Assembly (NCBI GenBank): GCA_032622095.1
Contig: CP136064.1
Coordinates: 277,783,614 to 277,847,613, forward strand
Length of the DNA stretch: 64,000 bases
Direction of reading: 5' to 3'
DNA from: Siphonodentalium dalli
Lineage: Eukaryota > Mollusca > Scaphopoda > Gadilida > Siphonodentaliidae
The position numbers and the translations under genes are program-made. Each line of letters begins with the position of its first letter. Position 1 is the first letter of the stretch. The notes below the pieces were generated by a model. That model saw only the letters and a list, made by a program, of their open reading frames with translations. It made no database searches and was not told the origin of the DNA. Below are positions 10,368-30,134 of this stretch, piece after piece.

Positions 10368-11140
10368 GCATGGCTGTCATGATAATTGACCATACTTCAA
10401 TTGTAAACTGAAGGTATATGTTTATTACATGCCAATCAGCCCTCGACCATTGGAAGTTAGCTAATATGGTCTGTCGTGATTAGAATAGGCATATGCATTG
10501 TATTCGTTGCACACACCTTGATTAGCGAATTATGCACTCCTGATCATTCAAACAAATGAGCATTACTAATATGGGCTGTGATATCTTGTATTCTCACAAC
10601 AAGCAAATGCATGCCATGATGTAGCGAAACGGAACAATGGGGCAACACATCATGCTAAAGATATAGACATTAATATTTAAATCAGAACAGCTTATAGTAT
10701 ATGTCGGAGGGGGAGGGCGTGTTTGGTATTCAGACGAGTTGCATGAACCTTTGCTTTGTCATCGAAATCCTGCAGTCACTTTCCTGAACAGTGGCACATT
10801 TAGTAGCCCCCCCCCTCATCAACACAATGAAAAAATGTAATCAATGACAGACCATTTTACAGCCCAGGCAACAACTAACAGATACTTAAAGTAAATAAAG
10901 GTCGGTAACCGGACCCCATTGGGTAACTTACATTGGTCGAAAGTGCTGCTTGAGATTTTATAAATCCGGCTTCGGATGTATGGAATAAATAAATCCGATA
11001 CGTAGGAAAAATGCACAAAAGAAGAGAAGAGTAGTGTTGATTGGTATACACCGGACCAGGTTTGTAAGACTGACCTCATATTTAATTGGTAAGAGGAACT
11101 CATCGCTGATTGTAAATTTCTCAGGCTGATAAAATATTTA
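10368..11140. other. No gene recognised; contains short C tract
   Basis: Opposed short frames and a C tract at about 10807-10815. No splice-bounded coding segment seen. Confidence 0.4.
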
Positions 11141-11147
11141 GATATGT

Positions 11148-11262
11148 TATAAGCACGGCATCTGATTTATAAGCGAAATAAACACGACCCACAACAACGT
11201 CAAAAGTGCTGATCTTTTTTTCGCTTATAAATCGGACGCCGTGCCTAACATATATGTAGACC
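11148..11262. repeat. Inverted repeat (hairpin)
   Basis: gttataagcacggcatctga...cgaaa pairs with tttcgcttataaatc...cgtgcctaac. The arms are about 33 bp with a loop of about 45 bases. Confidence 0.7.
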
Positions 11263-11512
11263 ATGCAGCTATGCGGATCACAGACTTTTAAGCCAAGGAA
11301 ATATTTCAGGCCAAGGCAATTTTTTAGCTGATGCAAAATTCTGCTGATTAACAGGGCTGTCATTTGGACTCTTTCAGTGGGCTGCATGTGGCTCAGCTGT
11401 AAGGTGCATTTTGCACCACGAAGGTGGTTTGAACTGCTGTGCAACTAGATTAACCCTCTCTATGCTAAATAATCTGATGAGTAGTTATCACTTATTCAAT
11501 GTTCAGATAATC

Positions 11513-11686
11513 AAGCCTGCAAATAGTGTGTCTGACATTTGCAGAATGAGGTCCCCAGAGGGTGAAGTTAGTGATGCTATCCTGCACAGGGGGGGGGGGG
11601 GGGGGGGGTAGCATCACTGCTCTGCGGGATAACATCACTTAATTCACCCTCTGGGGACCTCAAATGACATACTATTTGCAGGCTTG
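11513..11686. mobile_element. Family A foldback MITE with 20-G loop
   Basis: The ends CAAGCCTGCAAATAG / CTATTTGCAGGCTTG are flanked by CAGATAAT (11505-11512) and CAAATAAT (11687-11694), an 8-bp duplication with one mismatch. A run of 20 G (11589-11608) sits in the hairpin loop region. Confidence 0.85.
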
Positions 11687-11727
11687 CAAATAATAAGTTC
11701 AACAAACAACTATAATTTGTTTATTGA

Positions 11728-11982
11728 CAAGCCTTGAAATAGTGTGTCTGTCATTTGCAGAATGAGGTCCCCAGAGGGTGAATTTAGTGATGCTACCCCC
11801 GCATAGCGGGCTAGCATAACCAAATTCACCCTCTGGGGACCTCATTCTGCTGAGCTGTAAGCAGAATGAGGTTCCCAGAGGGTGAATTTGGTGATGCTAG
11901 CCCGCTATGCGGGATAGCATCACTAAATTCACCCTCTGGGGACCTCATTCTGCAAATGACAGGCACACTATTTCAAGGCTTG
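11728..11982. mobile_element. Family A foldback MITE flanked by 30-bp direct repeats
   Basis: The ends CAAGCCTTGAAATAG / CTATTTCAAGGCTTG are intact, with two internal hairpins. The flanks 11698-11727 and 11983-12012 are 30-bp direct repeats with one mismatch, much longer than the 8-bp duplications of the other copies. Confidence 0.88.
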
Positions 11983-12147
11983 TTCAACAAACAACCATAA
12001 TTTGTTTATTGAGGTCATTTATTGAATTTATTATCTGATCGTTGCCCTCCGATAAACAGGACTTGTTCTGCGCTTCTGTTACCTGCCGTTTGCTTATATT
12101 AAACAATGCATACGTGTGTCACAACGGACTGATGCCACGGACCAATG

Positions 12148-13039
12148 CAAGCCTGATTATAGTGTGCCTGTCATTTGTATAATGAGGTCCCCAGAGGGTG
12201 TATTTAGTGACGCTATCCCGCATAGCTGGCGAGCATCACTAAATTCACCCTCTGGGGACCTCATTCTGCATGGCCTCATCTGCTGTGGGAGACGTAGACT
12301 CAGATTGAGGTTCCCAAATGGTGAATATTGTGATGTACGCCCATTGGGAACCTCAATTATGCAATGTGCCGTCTGCCAATTTGAGGATATAGAGAAACTA
12401 AACTAAAAAGAATAGAATCTATGTGAAGAATTTTCTATAGAAATTTGATAATAAAGAAACTTTCCAGAGAAGATAAGGCCTTTGCAGAATGAGGTCCACA
12501 GAGAGTGAATTTAGTGATGCTAGCCTGCTATGTGGGATAGCGTCACTAAATTCACACTCTGGAGACCTCATTCTGCAAATGACAGGTATCATATGTGACC
12601 CGCCATATCAAATCCAGTCGTAAGTCGGGATTTTTTTACCCTGTGCCAATGCATTCTCTTATATATGCGAGTCGACCATAGGTCGCCTCGCATATATAAG
12701 AGAATGCATTGGCCTAACAATTTTTTATCATTTTTTTAAAATAAATGTTTCTTACAAATTTTAAGACATAAAATAAAAACATCCATTACCCTGCAGGGAG
12801 CCCCACACATATATAGAAGAGTGTTGTCTGCTCATGTTTGTCTGGGGCTCTGTATGGGTGAAATTATAAAATTGTTAAAGAATACAAGAAAAAATTATTA
12901 AAATTGTAAAAAATTGTTAGGCCAATGCATTCTCTTATATGGTCGCCTCGCATATATAAGAGAATGCATTGGCACAGGGTAAAAAAAATCCCGACTTACG
13001 ACTGGATTTGATATGGCGGGTCACATATACTCAGGCCTG
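12148..13039. mobile_element. Family A element hosting a nested TA-flanked MITE
   Basis: The flanking 8-bp duplications GACCAATG (12140-12147 and 13040-13047) are perfect even though the element is interrupted close to its right end by the family D MITE at 12592-13027. Without the insert, the element is about 456 bp with the usual two palindromic ends and middle segment. Confidence 0.9.
12592..13027. mobile_element. TA-flanked MITE, family D, copy 1
   Basis: The ends TATGTGACCCGCCATATC and its complement, with TA as the likely target, suggest Tc1/mariner-like mobilisation. It contains the CCCTGTGCCAATGCATTC palindromic core twice and a GGGAGCCCCACACA ... GGGGCTC stem. It lies inside a family A element. 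Confidence 0.82.
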
Positions 13040-13047
13040 GACCAATG

Positions 13048-13653
13048 CAATGCAGCCCGCTGAATACTTACTTTACATGTGACGAAGTATCAAAATCTGA
13101 ATTCTAAACCCCACCATAGTACTCATAAAAAAGGATGGTGTAATTTCTCCAGAACTAAACATCTCAAAGAAGTAATCCCCCCCCCCCCCCCCCTGATATA
13201 TTCTGGGATATCTTCCAGGTAATCAGAATGCGATGAAACTTTGGGACGATAATCTCTTATATTTCACCAACTTATCTAATGATATGATGACTGGCTACAT
13301 GCCTGAATGAACACCAATTGAACAGGAAGAGTCAGCTTTCCTAAAATCACCAAAATCATTGTGTTCACTAAGAGGGAACATGTTCACGTATGCTGGACAT
13401 TTGACATTAGCTCACTTCAGTCCTAGTATAGTGCATATACACTTAACGATTTCCCAATAATCAGCTTCAGGATTTTTGAGATACAGTGTAACATGTCCGA
13501 GAGGAACTTACTTATTTTGAGGTGTTTAGAAGTGATCCCGCTTGGACTAATCCAACATAATATTGTTCATATATTTGATGTGTTGCCACATTTCTGTATG
13601 TACTATGGTGATATATATATGGTCTATTGAGGCATACACAATTGGTCAAATGG
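13048..13653. other. No gene recognised; 16-C tract
   Basis: A C tract at 13178-13193. Otherwise AT-rich with no recognisable element. Confidence 0.4.
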
Positions 13654-14088
13654 TTAACCCTTTACCCAACAACCCATATACCCTGTGCCAATGCATTCTC
13701 TTATATATGCGAGTCGACCATAGCTCGCCTCGCATATATAAGAGAATGCATTGGCTTAACACATATTAAAAATGATAAAATTGTCAAAGAATGTAGAAAA
13801 ATATTATAAAAATTGTTAAAAAATGTAAGAAAAAATTATAAAATTGTTAAAGAATGTAAGAAAAAATGGTAAAAAAAAAAAAAATTTAGGCCAATGCATT
13901 CTCTTATATATGCGAGGCGACCTATGGTCATTGGCACAGGGCATAACTGTAACCATCACAATGTGGTCAATGAACCGGTTCCAATGATATCCATATTTGT
14001 ATGGTGTTATTGAGACATACCGAAGATATTTTAGGCTGTTGAAGCTTTATTTGGGCGTTTTTGGCCGTTTTGTTGGGTAAAGGGTTAA
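13654..14088. mobile_element. TTAA-flanked MITE, family B, copy 2
   Basis: TTAACCCTTTACCCAACA end at 13654, complement end at 14088. The second core palindrome is truncated near 13920-13935 (missing its right arm). Confidence 0.82.
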
Positions 14089-14162
14089 ATAGTGAGAGAT
14101 AAAATCTTTACAGCTTGTAACATCACATTAGTTTGACAAATAAGCAGATTAAACATTCATAT

Positions 14163-14396
14163 TTAACTCTTTCTAAACTAAATGGATTCTTCCAGTCAGA
14201 TAAAAAGTGTACATCGGAATTCTCTATTATTGATTTGGAGGGATGTAAAGGCGATAAAAGCAGACGACAGTTAAATAAAAACACAGAAGGTGCCTTATTT
14301 AGGTAATAAGTTCAACAAACGACCTATGTTTTTTTGTGGAACTTATTATCTGAACATTTCCTATGGGATAACTACTCATCAATGATGCTTATTGGG
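14163..14396. mobile_element. Family F element, right end cut by a family B element
   Basis: TTAACTCTTTCTAAACTAAA at the left; inner hairpin gaacttattatctgaac / taataagttcaac. It runs directly into the family B copy beginning at 14397, which has replaced the expected right terminus. Confidence 0.65.
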
Positions 14397-14774
14397 TTAA
14401 CCCTTTACCAAACATAAGGGCCCTGTGCCAATGCATTCTCTTATATATGCGAGTCGACCATGGTCGCCTCGCATATATAAGAGAATGCATTGGCTTAACA
14501 CATTAAAAATTATAAAATTGTTAAAGAATGTAAGAAAAAATGTTAAAAAAAGATTTTTTTAGGCCAATGCATTCTCTTATATATGCGAGCTGACCTATGG
14601 TCGACTCGCATATATAAGAGAATGCATTTGCACAGGGCATAACTGTAACCATCACAATGTGGTCAATGAACCGGTTCCAATGATATCCATATTTGTATGG
14701 TTCTATTGAGACAGACCGAAGATATTTTAGGCTGTTGAAGCTTTATTTGGCCGGTTTGTTGGATAAAGGGTTAA
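14397..14774. mobile_element. TTAA-flanked MITE, family B, copy 3
   Basis: TTAA at 14397-14400 and 14771-14774, CCCTTTACC-type ends, both core palindromes present. Confidence 0.83.
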
Positions 14775-14964
14775 ATCATAGAAATAACCTGAGTTATTAT
14801 GTATGTCGACAAAAACTGACAGTCAACTTGAACCAAAGATGGCAACTACCACATGAAAACAAAATGGTGGAACTGATCTGCTGCTCTAAATATTTTTTAT
14901 TCCCAATAGTGTGTATTCCATACTGTTCCCAACTTGCAACAAGCTACGAGAATAAGGTTGGAAA

Positions 14965-15114
14965 CAAGCCTTGAAATAGGGTGTCTGTCATTTGCAGAAT
15001 GAGGTCCCCAGAGGGTGAATTTAGTGATGCTACCCTGCATACCGGGCTAGCGTCACCAAATTACCCTCTGGGGACCTCATTCTGCAAATGACAGACACCC
15101 TATTTCAAGGCTTG
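14965..15114. mobile_element. Family A MITE, single-hairpin deletion form
   Basis: At 150 bp it keeps only one hairpin between the ends CAAGCCTTGAAATAG and its complement. The 8-bp flanking duplication GTTGGAAA (14957-14964 and 15115-15122) is perfect, so the short form moved as such. Confidence 0.9.
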
Positions 15115-15191
15115 GTTGGAAATGGGTGCTAAACGCTCTTTTAATCTTCCTGTTGACTCGGTTGAGTGTAAATATAAGTAATATATGTTGA

Positions 15192-15376
15192 TTTTGTTGC
15201 GTGCCATAGAGTATGGATGCAAGATGGTCTGACATTTTATGTGTGGAACGCTTTCAGACTTTTCACCCGCTCAAGAATGGAATGTCTCCCGAGGAGCTGC
15301 GTTCTCAAGAGTGCGTGACAAATCTGAAGCGTTCCAGAATGTCAGACGAACTTGCATCCATGCTCTATACAACACA
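15192..15376. repeat. Inverted repeat (about 65-bp arms)
   Basis: ggatgcaag...gtctgacatt...ggaacgctttcaga in the left arm pairs with tctgaagcgttcc...aatgtcagac...cttgcatcc on the right. A 63-residue frame spans it, but its symmetry makes coding unlikely. Confidence 0.75.
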
Positions 15377-15572
15377 AGCAAATCAACATCCATTTCTTAA
15401 TTAACTACCTCAAAAATACATGACAGTTCTGTTTCTTGTTTTATTTCGAACCCATCTTGAATGCCTCAATGTACTCTAATAAGAATAGTTTCCCTATTGA
15501 GATATATAACTTGTTTTGTTTTGTATATGTGTTAGCACTCAAACACTTCACAGTAAACAGTTCTCCCATGGT

Positions 15573-16029
15573 CAGGCCTAAAAAAATGGTGCCAGAAATG
15601 TGCAGAATGAGGTCCCCAGATGATGAATTTAGTGATGCTACTCTGCATAGTGGTTTAGCGTCACTAAATTCACCCTCTGGCGACCTCATTCTGATTATTT
15701 TTTAATTCTCTAAAAAATGTCTTTACCGGGTATTATCAAAAGTTTTATTAGTTTCTTTAGAAACTTCTTTAGAAAGATTCTTTTTTAGTTTAGTTTCTCT
15801 ATATCCCCAAATTGGCAGACGAAACAATGCATAATCAAGGTGCCCAATGGGTGTACATCACAATATTCACTATTTGGGAACTGAGTCTCCCATAACAGAT
15901 GAGGTCATGCAGAATGAAGTCCCCAGAGGGTGAATTTGGTGATCCAAACCACTATGCTGGATAGCGTCACTAAATTCACCATCTGGGGTTCTCATTCTGT
16001 AAATGTCCAGCACCGTATTTTGAGGACTG
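15573..16029. mobile_element. Family A variant (A'), TIR CAGGCCTAAAAAAATGGTG
   Basis: The 457-bp element ends CACCGTATTTTGAGGACTG and is flanked by perfect 8-bp duplications CCCATGGT (15565-15572 and 16030-16037). The body is the same as family A, but the outer terminal repeat differs, so the family has exchanged its ends. Confidence 0.9.
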
Positions 16030-16037
16030 CCCATGGT

Positions 16038-17308
16038 ATTGAGACCTCGGGTAGATAGGTTTAATAAATTGGTATTTTGGTTACGGGATGAACAGAATTG
16101 AGCTCTTTTTTACATTGTTGAAACCTTAATACTGACAGTTTGAAATTACATGTAAATATTTGTATGCTCAGTATAATTTTATAGACTTAAGGATTTTATT
16201 GCAGTGAAAATCTGAGCGACTTCTAGAGATTTTTTTAATGAAATATGTAAACTGAACGGACAAAATGAACCATCGTACCAAATTCTGCTGCCATGTAGTT
16301 ACTATCTAAATTAATATTGTGAAACTGGGCACTGACTCAGCATGGCTATTACGATACTATTAGTAAGACTGCTAATTATGGTATAAAATAATTTATTGAG
16401 CGGCCAATTGTTGGGAAGAGGTACTTCGAGTGTTTGTGTGCTAATACTCACATGTATATATTGTTGCTGGAGGGGTACTGGCTAACATGTGATTAAGGAG
16501 ATATTATGTTAACTATTTATTTTGTGTATATAGTTTTATAAATAAACTATGAGAAGGTCTGTTTTTCTCATTCTGTATTTATATTTGATAGTGATAATAT
16601 ACAAATAACACGATTTTGGAGGACATTATGGTTTATTAACTGCATGACAGGAATGATGAACAGCCCGATTAGGCTCTAGGGATGTTAATCATTCCTGCAG
16701 GGCCGTTAATAAACCATGACGCCCAACAAAATTAATCCAACTCCGTCCTCGCTTACCAAATGTGGGGTTTCTGATAATTCATGTTCATCAAGTTTGCTTG
16801 ATTGAGACTTGTTTTTGTGCTGTTTTTATATGCCTGTTTTTTTTAAATGGGATGCATTATGCTATTGGTCGCTTTTGGTTTCCAAATAATTGCACACACT
16901 TTCATTTGTGGATGATAACTTTAGTAAGTCTGAACTGAGTGGAATGACATTTACAAGCCCAAAATACAGGTTAAGTTCGAAGTTGAGTCTGCCTGCCAAT
17001 TTTCACCAGAGTTATCACCCTTTGTTGGAATTACCACGGGCGTATTTTTTCCATGCTCTTGTTACTTTTAAATTGTCATCTGTTTATTTGCGATCTGTCA
17101 GTTGATCATGTGATCGGTGACTTAACTGGAAGTGTGCACCATGTGTTAACGAAAACAAAGGTTCATTAATGCCCGCCACTCGCTTCCGTTCAAATTCGCC
17201 TCAAAATTATGGAATCTTACCGGTACTGGTGTCAGCTACCAATGATCATATGTTTCATGTGATTGCCAGACATATTCACCCTTGGTTAAAATTCACGTGT
17301 AGGTATAC
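16038..17308. other. No gene recognised; small hairpin at 16619-16725
   Basis: The only structure is an inverted repeat in which atggtttattaa ... caggaatgat pairs with atcattcctgca ... ttaataaaccat. The rest is AT-rich without recognisable coding. Confidence 0.45.
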
Positions 17309-17309
17309 C

Positions 17310-18370
17310 ACACCTGGTTAAGTGGTCCTGCTAATGTGCTATGATGCTGGTGGACCCTGCTGAATTTCTATGATGCTGTTAGGGAAAACTGATGCTGTTA
17401 AAAAAAAAACAGTACCGTTATGTTTTCTAAAGTTCTGGTTTTCACGGTGTTCGGACAATCTGAGTGTATCCAGGAAAGCCAGTATGTGTATCAAACTTTC
17501 AAAAACATATATGCTGCGAAATATATTTAATACTGGTTGTATTAGTTGTTGCAAATTGACTATAATCAAGATGGCTATTCATGTCCTTTAGCAAACACCA
17601 GTACAGCCATTATTCAATTTTTCAAAAATATACATGTCATACAGACACTGGCTTTTTCTCAAATTGCTTGGATTAGCCAAAAACCGTGAAAATGACAACT
17701 TTAGAAACAACAAGAGATTGCATCGTGGTGCTGGCATACCCCACGCTGGCAAATTCAAAAGGACAAAGTATGGGTGAGATATCTGCTGGAACACTCAATT
17801 GATTGCCATCATAATAGTGAACATCCATACAAAATTTCATTGATATCTGTCAACCATGCAGTGGTGGAGATGCAGACAAAATCCAAATCTACAAAGATGA
17901 ATGGAAAACCGGAAAAAAATTGATTGAACACTCAATAAAACGATTGAACACTCAATTGATTTCCCTCATAGTAGTGAACATCCATACCAAATTTCATTGA
18001 GATTCGTCTAACAGGTGGTTGATGGACAAAAAATAACAACATTTCAAGATAAACAAAGATGAATAACTCTAAAACAGAAAATCTGGAAAAATTGATTGAA
18101 CACTCCGTTGAATGTCCTCATAGTAGTGAACATCCAAACCAAATTTCATTCAGATCCCATACCACAACTGATGTTGAGATATCTGCCCAGATGGACAGAA
18201 AAATGGAAGGATATATGGACGGAATGACAGATGGATGAGATCAATCCAGTAACCTCCCATTCTCTTTGAGAGTGGGTATAATAAGGCATCAGTTTGCCTT
18301 AGCAACATCATAGAAATTCAGCAGGACCACCAACATCATAGCAGATAAGCAGGACCACTCGACCAGGGGT
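17310..18370. mobile_element. DNA transposon relic with about 75-bp terminal inverted repeats
   Basis: The left end (cacctggttaagtggtcctg ... tttctatgatgctgttagg) pairs with the right end (ccttagcaacatcatagaaa ... ggaccactcgaccagggg). The interior carries three diverged direct repeats of roughly 150 bp (gattgaacactcaattgatt; tagtgaacatccataccaaa). No transposase frame. Target duplication not identified. A fragment of the same end occurs at 19773-19830. Confidence 0.75.
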
Positions 18371-18469
18371 GACATTGAAAAAGATTATGGATCATATTTA
18401 TCTATGGATGAAAAAAAGTCTGGTGACTGTAGGTAGCTTTGAAGTTTGAAGTTCTGGATCTAAACCCGC

Positions 18470-18729
18470 TTAACCTTTCTATACTAAATGTATTCTCCCA
18501 TTCATGTATAAAAGTATACCTTGGAATGGTCTAATATTCTGGAGGGATGTTCAGGATATATGAGCAGACAACAGTCAGATAAAAAGATAATTCAAGTGCA
18601 GAAAGATTCTTATACATTGGTGGGAAATGTTCAGATAATAAGTTCAGCAAATGACCTATGGTAAATTTATTATCTGAACATTTCCTAAGGGAACTACTCG
18701 TCAACGAGTATTTATTATAGAACGGTTAA
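18470..18729. mobile_element. TTAA-flanked family F element, intact copy
   Basis: TTAACCTTTCTATAC at the left and the related GTATTTATTATAGAACGGTTAA at the right; inner hairpin gttcagataataagttc / ttattatctgaac. Other copies: 11450, 14163, 49340. Confidence 0.78.
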
Positions 18730-19136
18730 TATAGAAGTTACCATGTACCTTACATGTACATGTAACTGAAATTCTTCACTGCTGGTATGTTTTCATATTA
18801 ACTCTTCCAAATTGGATATATTATGTGAAGGTTCAACTTTAGCAAACCATGTGCTTTACGCCTTCATATGCACAATATATTTTCCTACATTTGTAATCAG
18901 CTATTGTGATCAGTGTTTTGATGAGGAATATTTCCCTTGTTGAACATGTGGAGCAATAATGGAAAGACTTTGAAAGTGAGAAAAAAAAGTTATTGATAGA
19001 ATCAAGTAAGTTATTTTATATAATTATTGCATATGATATAACAGTATACATGTACTGAAAACAAAAAAAGTTATTATGTAAAAGTAATAGTCCACGTAAT
19101 TGGAAGATCAATTCATTTCTCGTCATTGCTGTCATC

Positions 19137-27567
<8,431 letters not shown>

Positions 27568-27604
27568 TTAATACAGATTGAGATGGAGTCTGGAATTGGA
27601 CACA

Positions 27605-27693
27605 TACAGTAATGCTCTAAATAATCGACTCCTTAACCACAGCATAATTATGGGTAACTGTTCAGGATTTAGTCGGAAATATGGCTTGTTGCC
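27605..27693. mobile_element. Left half of MITE family E next to CENP-V-like exon 1
   Basis: TACAGTAATGCTCTAAATAA ... atggcttgttgcc, then unrelated DNA. It lies a few bases upstream of the possible 5' UTR acceptor of the gene. Confidence 0.78.
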
Positions 27694-28014
27694 TAGCAGT
27701 TTGTGTCCGGGCATATATCTCACCCATGAGTTATGATATGGGCGGCCATTTGGTCTAAAAAGACGTCAAATGAAAATCAATAGGTGTTAAATAACAATCA
27801 ATATTACTAAAGTATCTTCCAAATTAATAGAAGTCGTTTCAAAATCAAAATGACATTTCTTTTCATTTTTCCACTCCAGAGTTATACCTCTTTGTTTATC
27901 TGGAAATAATGGTTTTGTGTCCGTTCGCATGAGTATCTCAGCCATGGGTTATCTATATGAAATTTCGTATATATGGATGTTCACCATCACACGGGCTTTT
28001 AGTGTTAACCCTTT
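27694..28014. other. No recognised feature; would hold the CENP-V-like promoter
   Basis: No clear TATA box or initiator. Mostly AT-rich DNA, upstream on the gene's strand. Confidence 0.35.
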
Positions 28015-28405
28015 ACCCAACAGAACGGCCCTGTGCCAATGCATTCTCTTATATATGCGAGTCGACCATAGGTCGCCTCGCATATATAAGAGAATGCATT
28101 GGCTTAACACATTAAAAATTATAAAATTGTTAAAGAATGTAAGAAAAAATGGTAAAAAGTGTTAAAAAAAGATTTTTTTTTAGGCCAATGCATTCTCTTA
28201 TATATGCGAGGCGACCTATGGTCGACTCGCATATATAAGAGAATGCATTGGCACAGGGCATAACTGTAACCATCACAATGTGGTCAAGGAGCCGGTTCCA
28301 ATGATACCCATATTTGTATGGTTCTATTGAGACAGACCGAAGATATTTTAGGCTGTTGAAGCTTTATTTGGCCGGTTTTGGCCGGTTTGTTGGGTAAAGG
28401 GTTAA
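28015..28405. mobile_element. TTAA-flanked MITE, family B, copy 4
   Basis: TTAA at both borders, TTAACCCTTTACCCAACA ends, both core palindromes intact, very similar to the copy at 4356. Confidence 0.85.
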
Positions 28406-29027
28406 TGCTGTTCTAATTTAGTTTCCTTGACACATGCCGTTATTCATCTTTGTTTATTTTAAATTTAGGTTTGAACCGTTTCGACCCGTCCATGTTTAGT
28501 GGTGTGCCAGTGCCAGCACCCGTGGTGCAAACTTAAAAAAATTGTTTTGACTGTCGGATCTGCAATCTGCAATCTACGTCTAATGACATGCACGCGCCAT
28601 CGTGGAAACATTCATCATTAGACATCATACCTATATGATCCTATATAATTAACCAACACAGAAATACAAACATTGTTTCTTGGTGCGCCCATAATAATTA
28701 TATTTTAACTCCATGCAGTTCATGCCTGGTCCTAATCCAAGACATTTCTTGAATGTTTAATTCCAACTGTTTGAAACTACATGTCAACCAAATTAACACC
28801 AACTCGTATGATATGATGCAGCTATTTTCTGTCCGAGATTTCCAACTATATCATTGAAAATGACTGTATATATATGGCTGAATTTATACGGTTACAATAA
28901 GTATGTCTCAGATTTGAGAGATCGTCTCATTTCCAATCCCTATCGCCCAATTTTAATTATAGATAATGTCATGAATCTCAACAGTTCGAATTGAAATCCG
29001 ACGGTATATTGGTAATAATGAAAGCCT
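28406..29027. other. No gene recognised; partly duplicated at 29.3 kb
   Basis: The stretch around 28651-28735 (ccaacacagaaatacaaaca; ggtcctaatcc) recurs at 29310-29400, indicating an old duplication. No coding frame recognised. Confidence 0.45.
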
Positions 29028-29250
29028 GTGACCCCCCCCCCCCCCCCAACACAGTTGGATATTAAACGCCTGAATTAATATATCTGCTAAGAAAATGATT
29101 CAAATTCAGGGATGTGGACGGTGACAGTGGTAGCCCCCCCCCCCACATACAACAGTTGGATATTAAATGCGTGACATAACATACCTGCTAAGTAAAATAA
29201 TTCAAACTCAGGGATGTTGTGACAGTGGTGTGACACCCCCACCCCAACAG
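29028..29250. repeat. Tandem duplication of about 110 bp with C tracts
   Basis: caacacagttggatattaaa ... ttcagggatgt recurs with slight divergence, each copy preceded by a poly-C run (29033-29047 and 29136-29144). Confidence 0.75.
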
Positions 29251-29802
29251 TTACCATTTCCTCATTGCTTCACATTCATGAAAGAAAGACAGATATACTG
29301 CTAATTAACCAACACACGCAGAAATACAAACATTGTGTCTAAATTGGTGAGCCCATAATTATTTGATTTTCGCTTCAGTTCAGGTCTGGTCCTAATCGTG
29401 GGAATGCCGCTTTCGCCTGCTCATAACTTAATGAACCTCTTGAGCATACGTTTTACTTATGGCTCGTCTCAAAGACCCCAGCTGTTTTTTCTACAGTTTT
29501 TAATAATAATGCTCCGAGATGCGGCTCGTTTCGTGTGCCATGTTGATGACTTTGTGAGTGTATAGTGTTACATCATAATAAGAAAGAACATATCATTCTG
29601 CCCCTGGTGAAAGATCGTAATGTAAGAAAAAAAAACTCCTGTGGTGTTTTCACTTCTGTCCCCGCGCGCGCGCGCGTTTCTCGTGCGTTATAATGCATTA
29701 TAGCGCGTGTTTGCATGCATGCATGTCTTATTTCTAGTGCGTTACATACATTCTAAACTATGGAGGAATATTATAGACGGGTCCTAATGTCAACTACAAA
29801 CC
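29251..29802. other. No gene recognised; short CG microsatellite
   Basis: cccgcgcgcgcgcgcg at about 29660-29676 is followed by a tgcatgcatgcatg patch. Includes the second copy of the 28.65-kb segment. Confidence 0.45.
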
Positions 29803-30134
29803 GTAAGTTTTACCATGGTGCTGTTTATACCACACCCGTCATCCGGCTCTATATTGTGTAAGTTTTACCATGGTGCTGTTTATACCACACCCGTGATCCG
29901 GCTCTATACAGTAAGTTTTACCATGGTGCTGTTTATACCACACCCGTGATCCGGCTCTATATTGTGTAAGTTTTACCATGGTGCTGTTTATACCACACCC
30001 GTGATCCGGCTCTATATTGTGTAAGTTTTACCATGGTGCTGTTTATACCACACCCGTGATCCGGCTCTATATTGTGTAAGTTTTACCATGGTGCTGTTTA
30101 TATATACCACACCCGTGATCCGGCTCTATTGTAC
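29803..30134. repeat. 55-bp minisatellite, six units
   Basis: Units start gtaagttttaccatggtgct and end ccggctctatattgt at 29803, 29858, 29911, 29966, 30021 and 30076; one unit is 53 bp and the last has an extra tata. Each unit starts with a perfect GTAAGT donor-like word. Degenerate echoes (catccggctctgttg) occur at 30837-30895. Confidence 0.95.

Larger units (their letters stand above)
11450..12040. mobile_element. Family F foldback interrupted by two family A elements
   Basis: The left end TTAACCCTCTCTATGC matches the family F ends at 18470 and 49340. Inner words (gttcagataa, aataagttcaacaaac, ttattatctgatc) also match. Two family A elements (11513-11686 and 11728-11982) are inserted in it. 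The right terminus is not intact. Confidence 0.65.

Noticed and set aside
15213-15404. 63-codon frame MDARWSDILCVERF...
   Set aside because: It spans both arms of an inverted repeat, which by itself explains the open frame; no family match.
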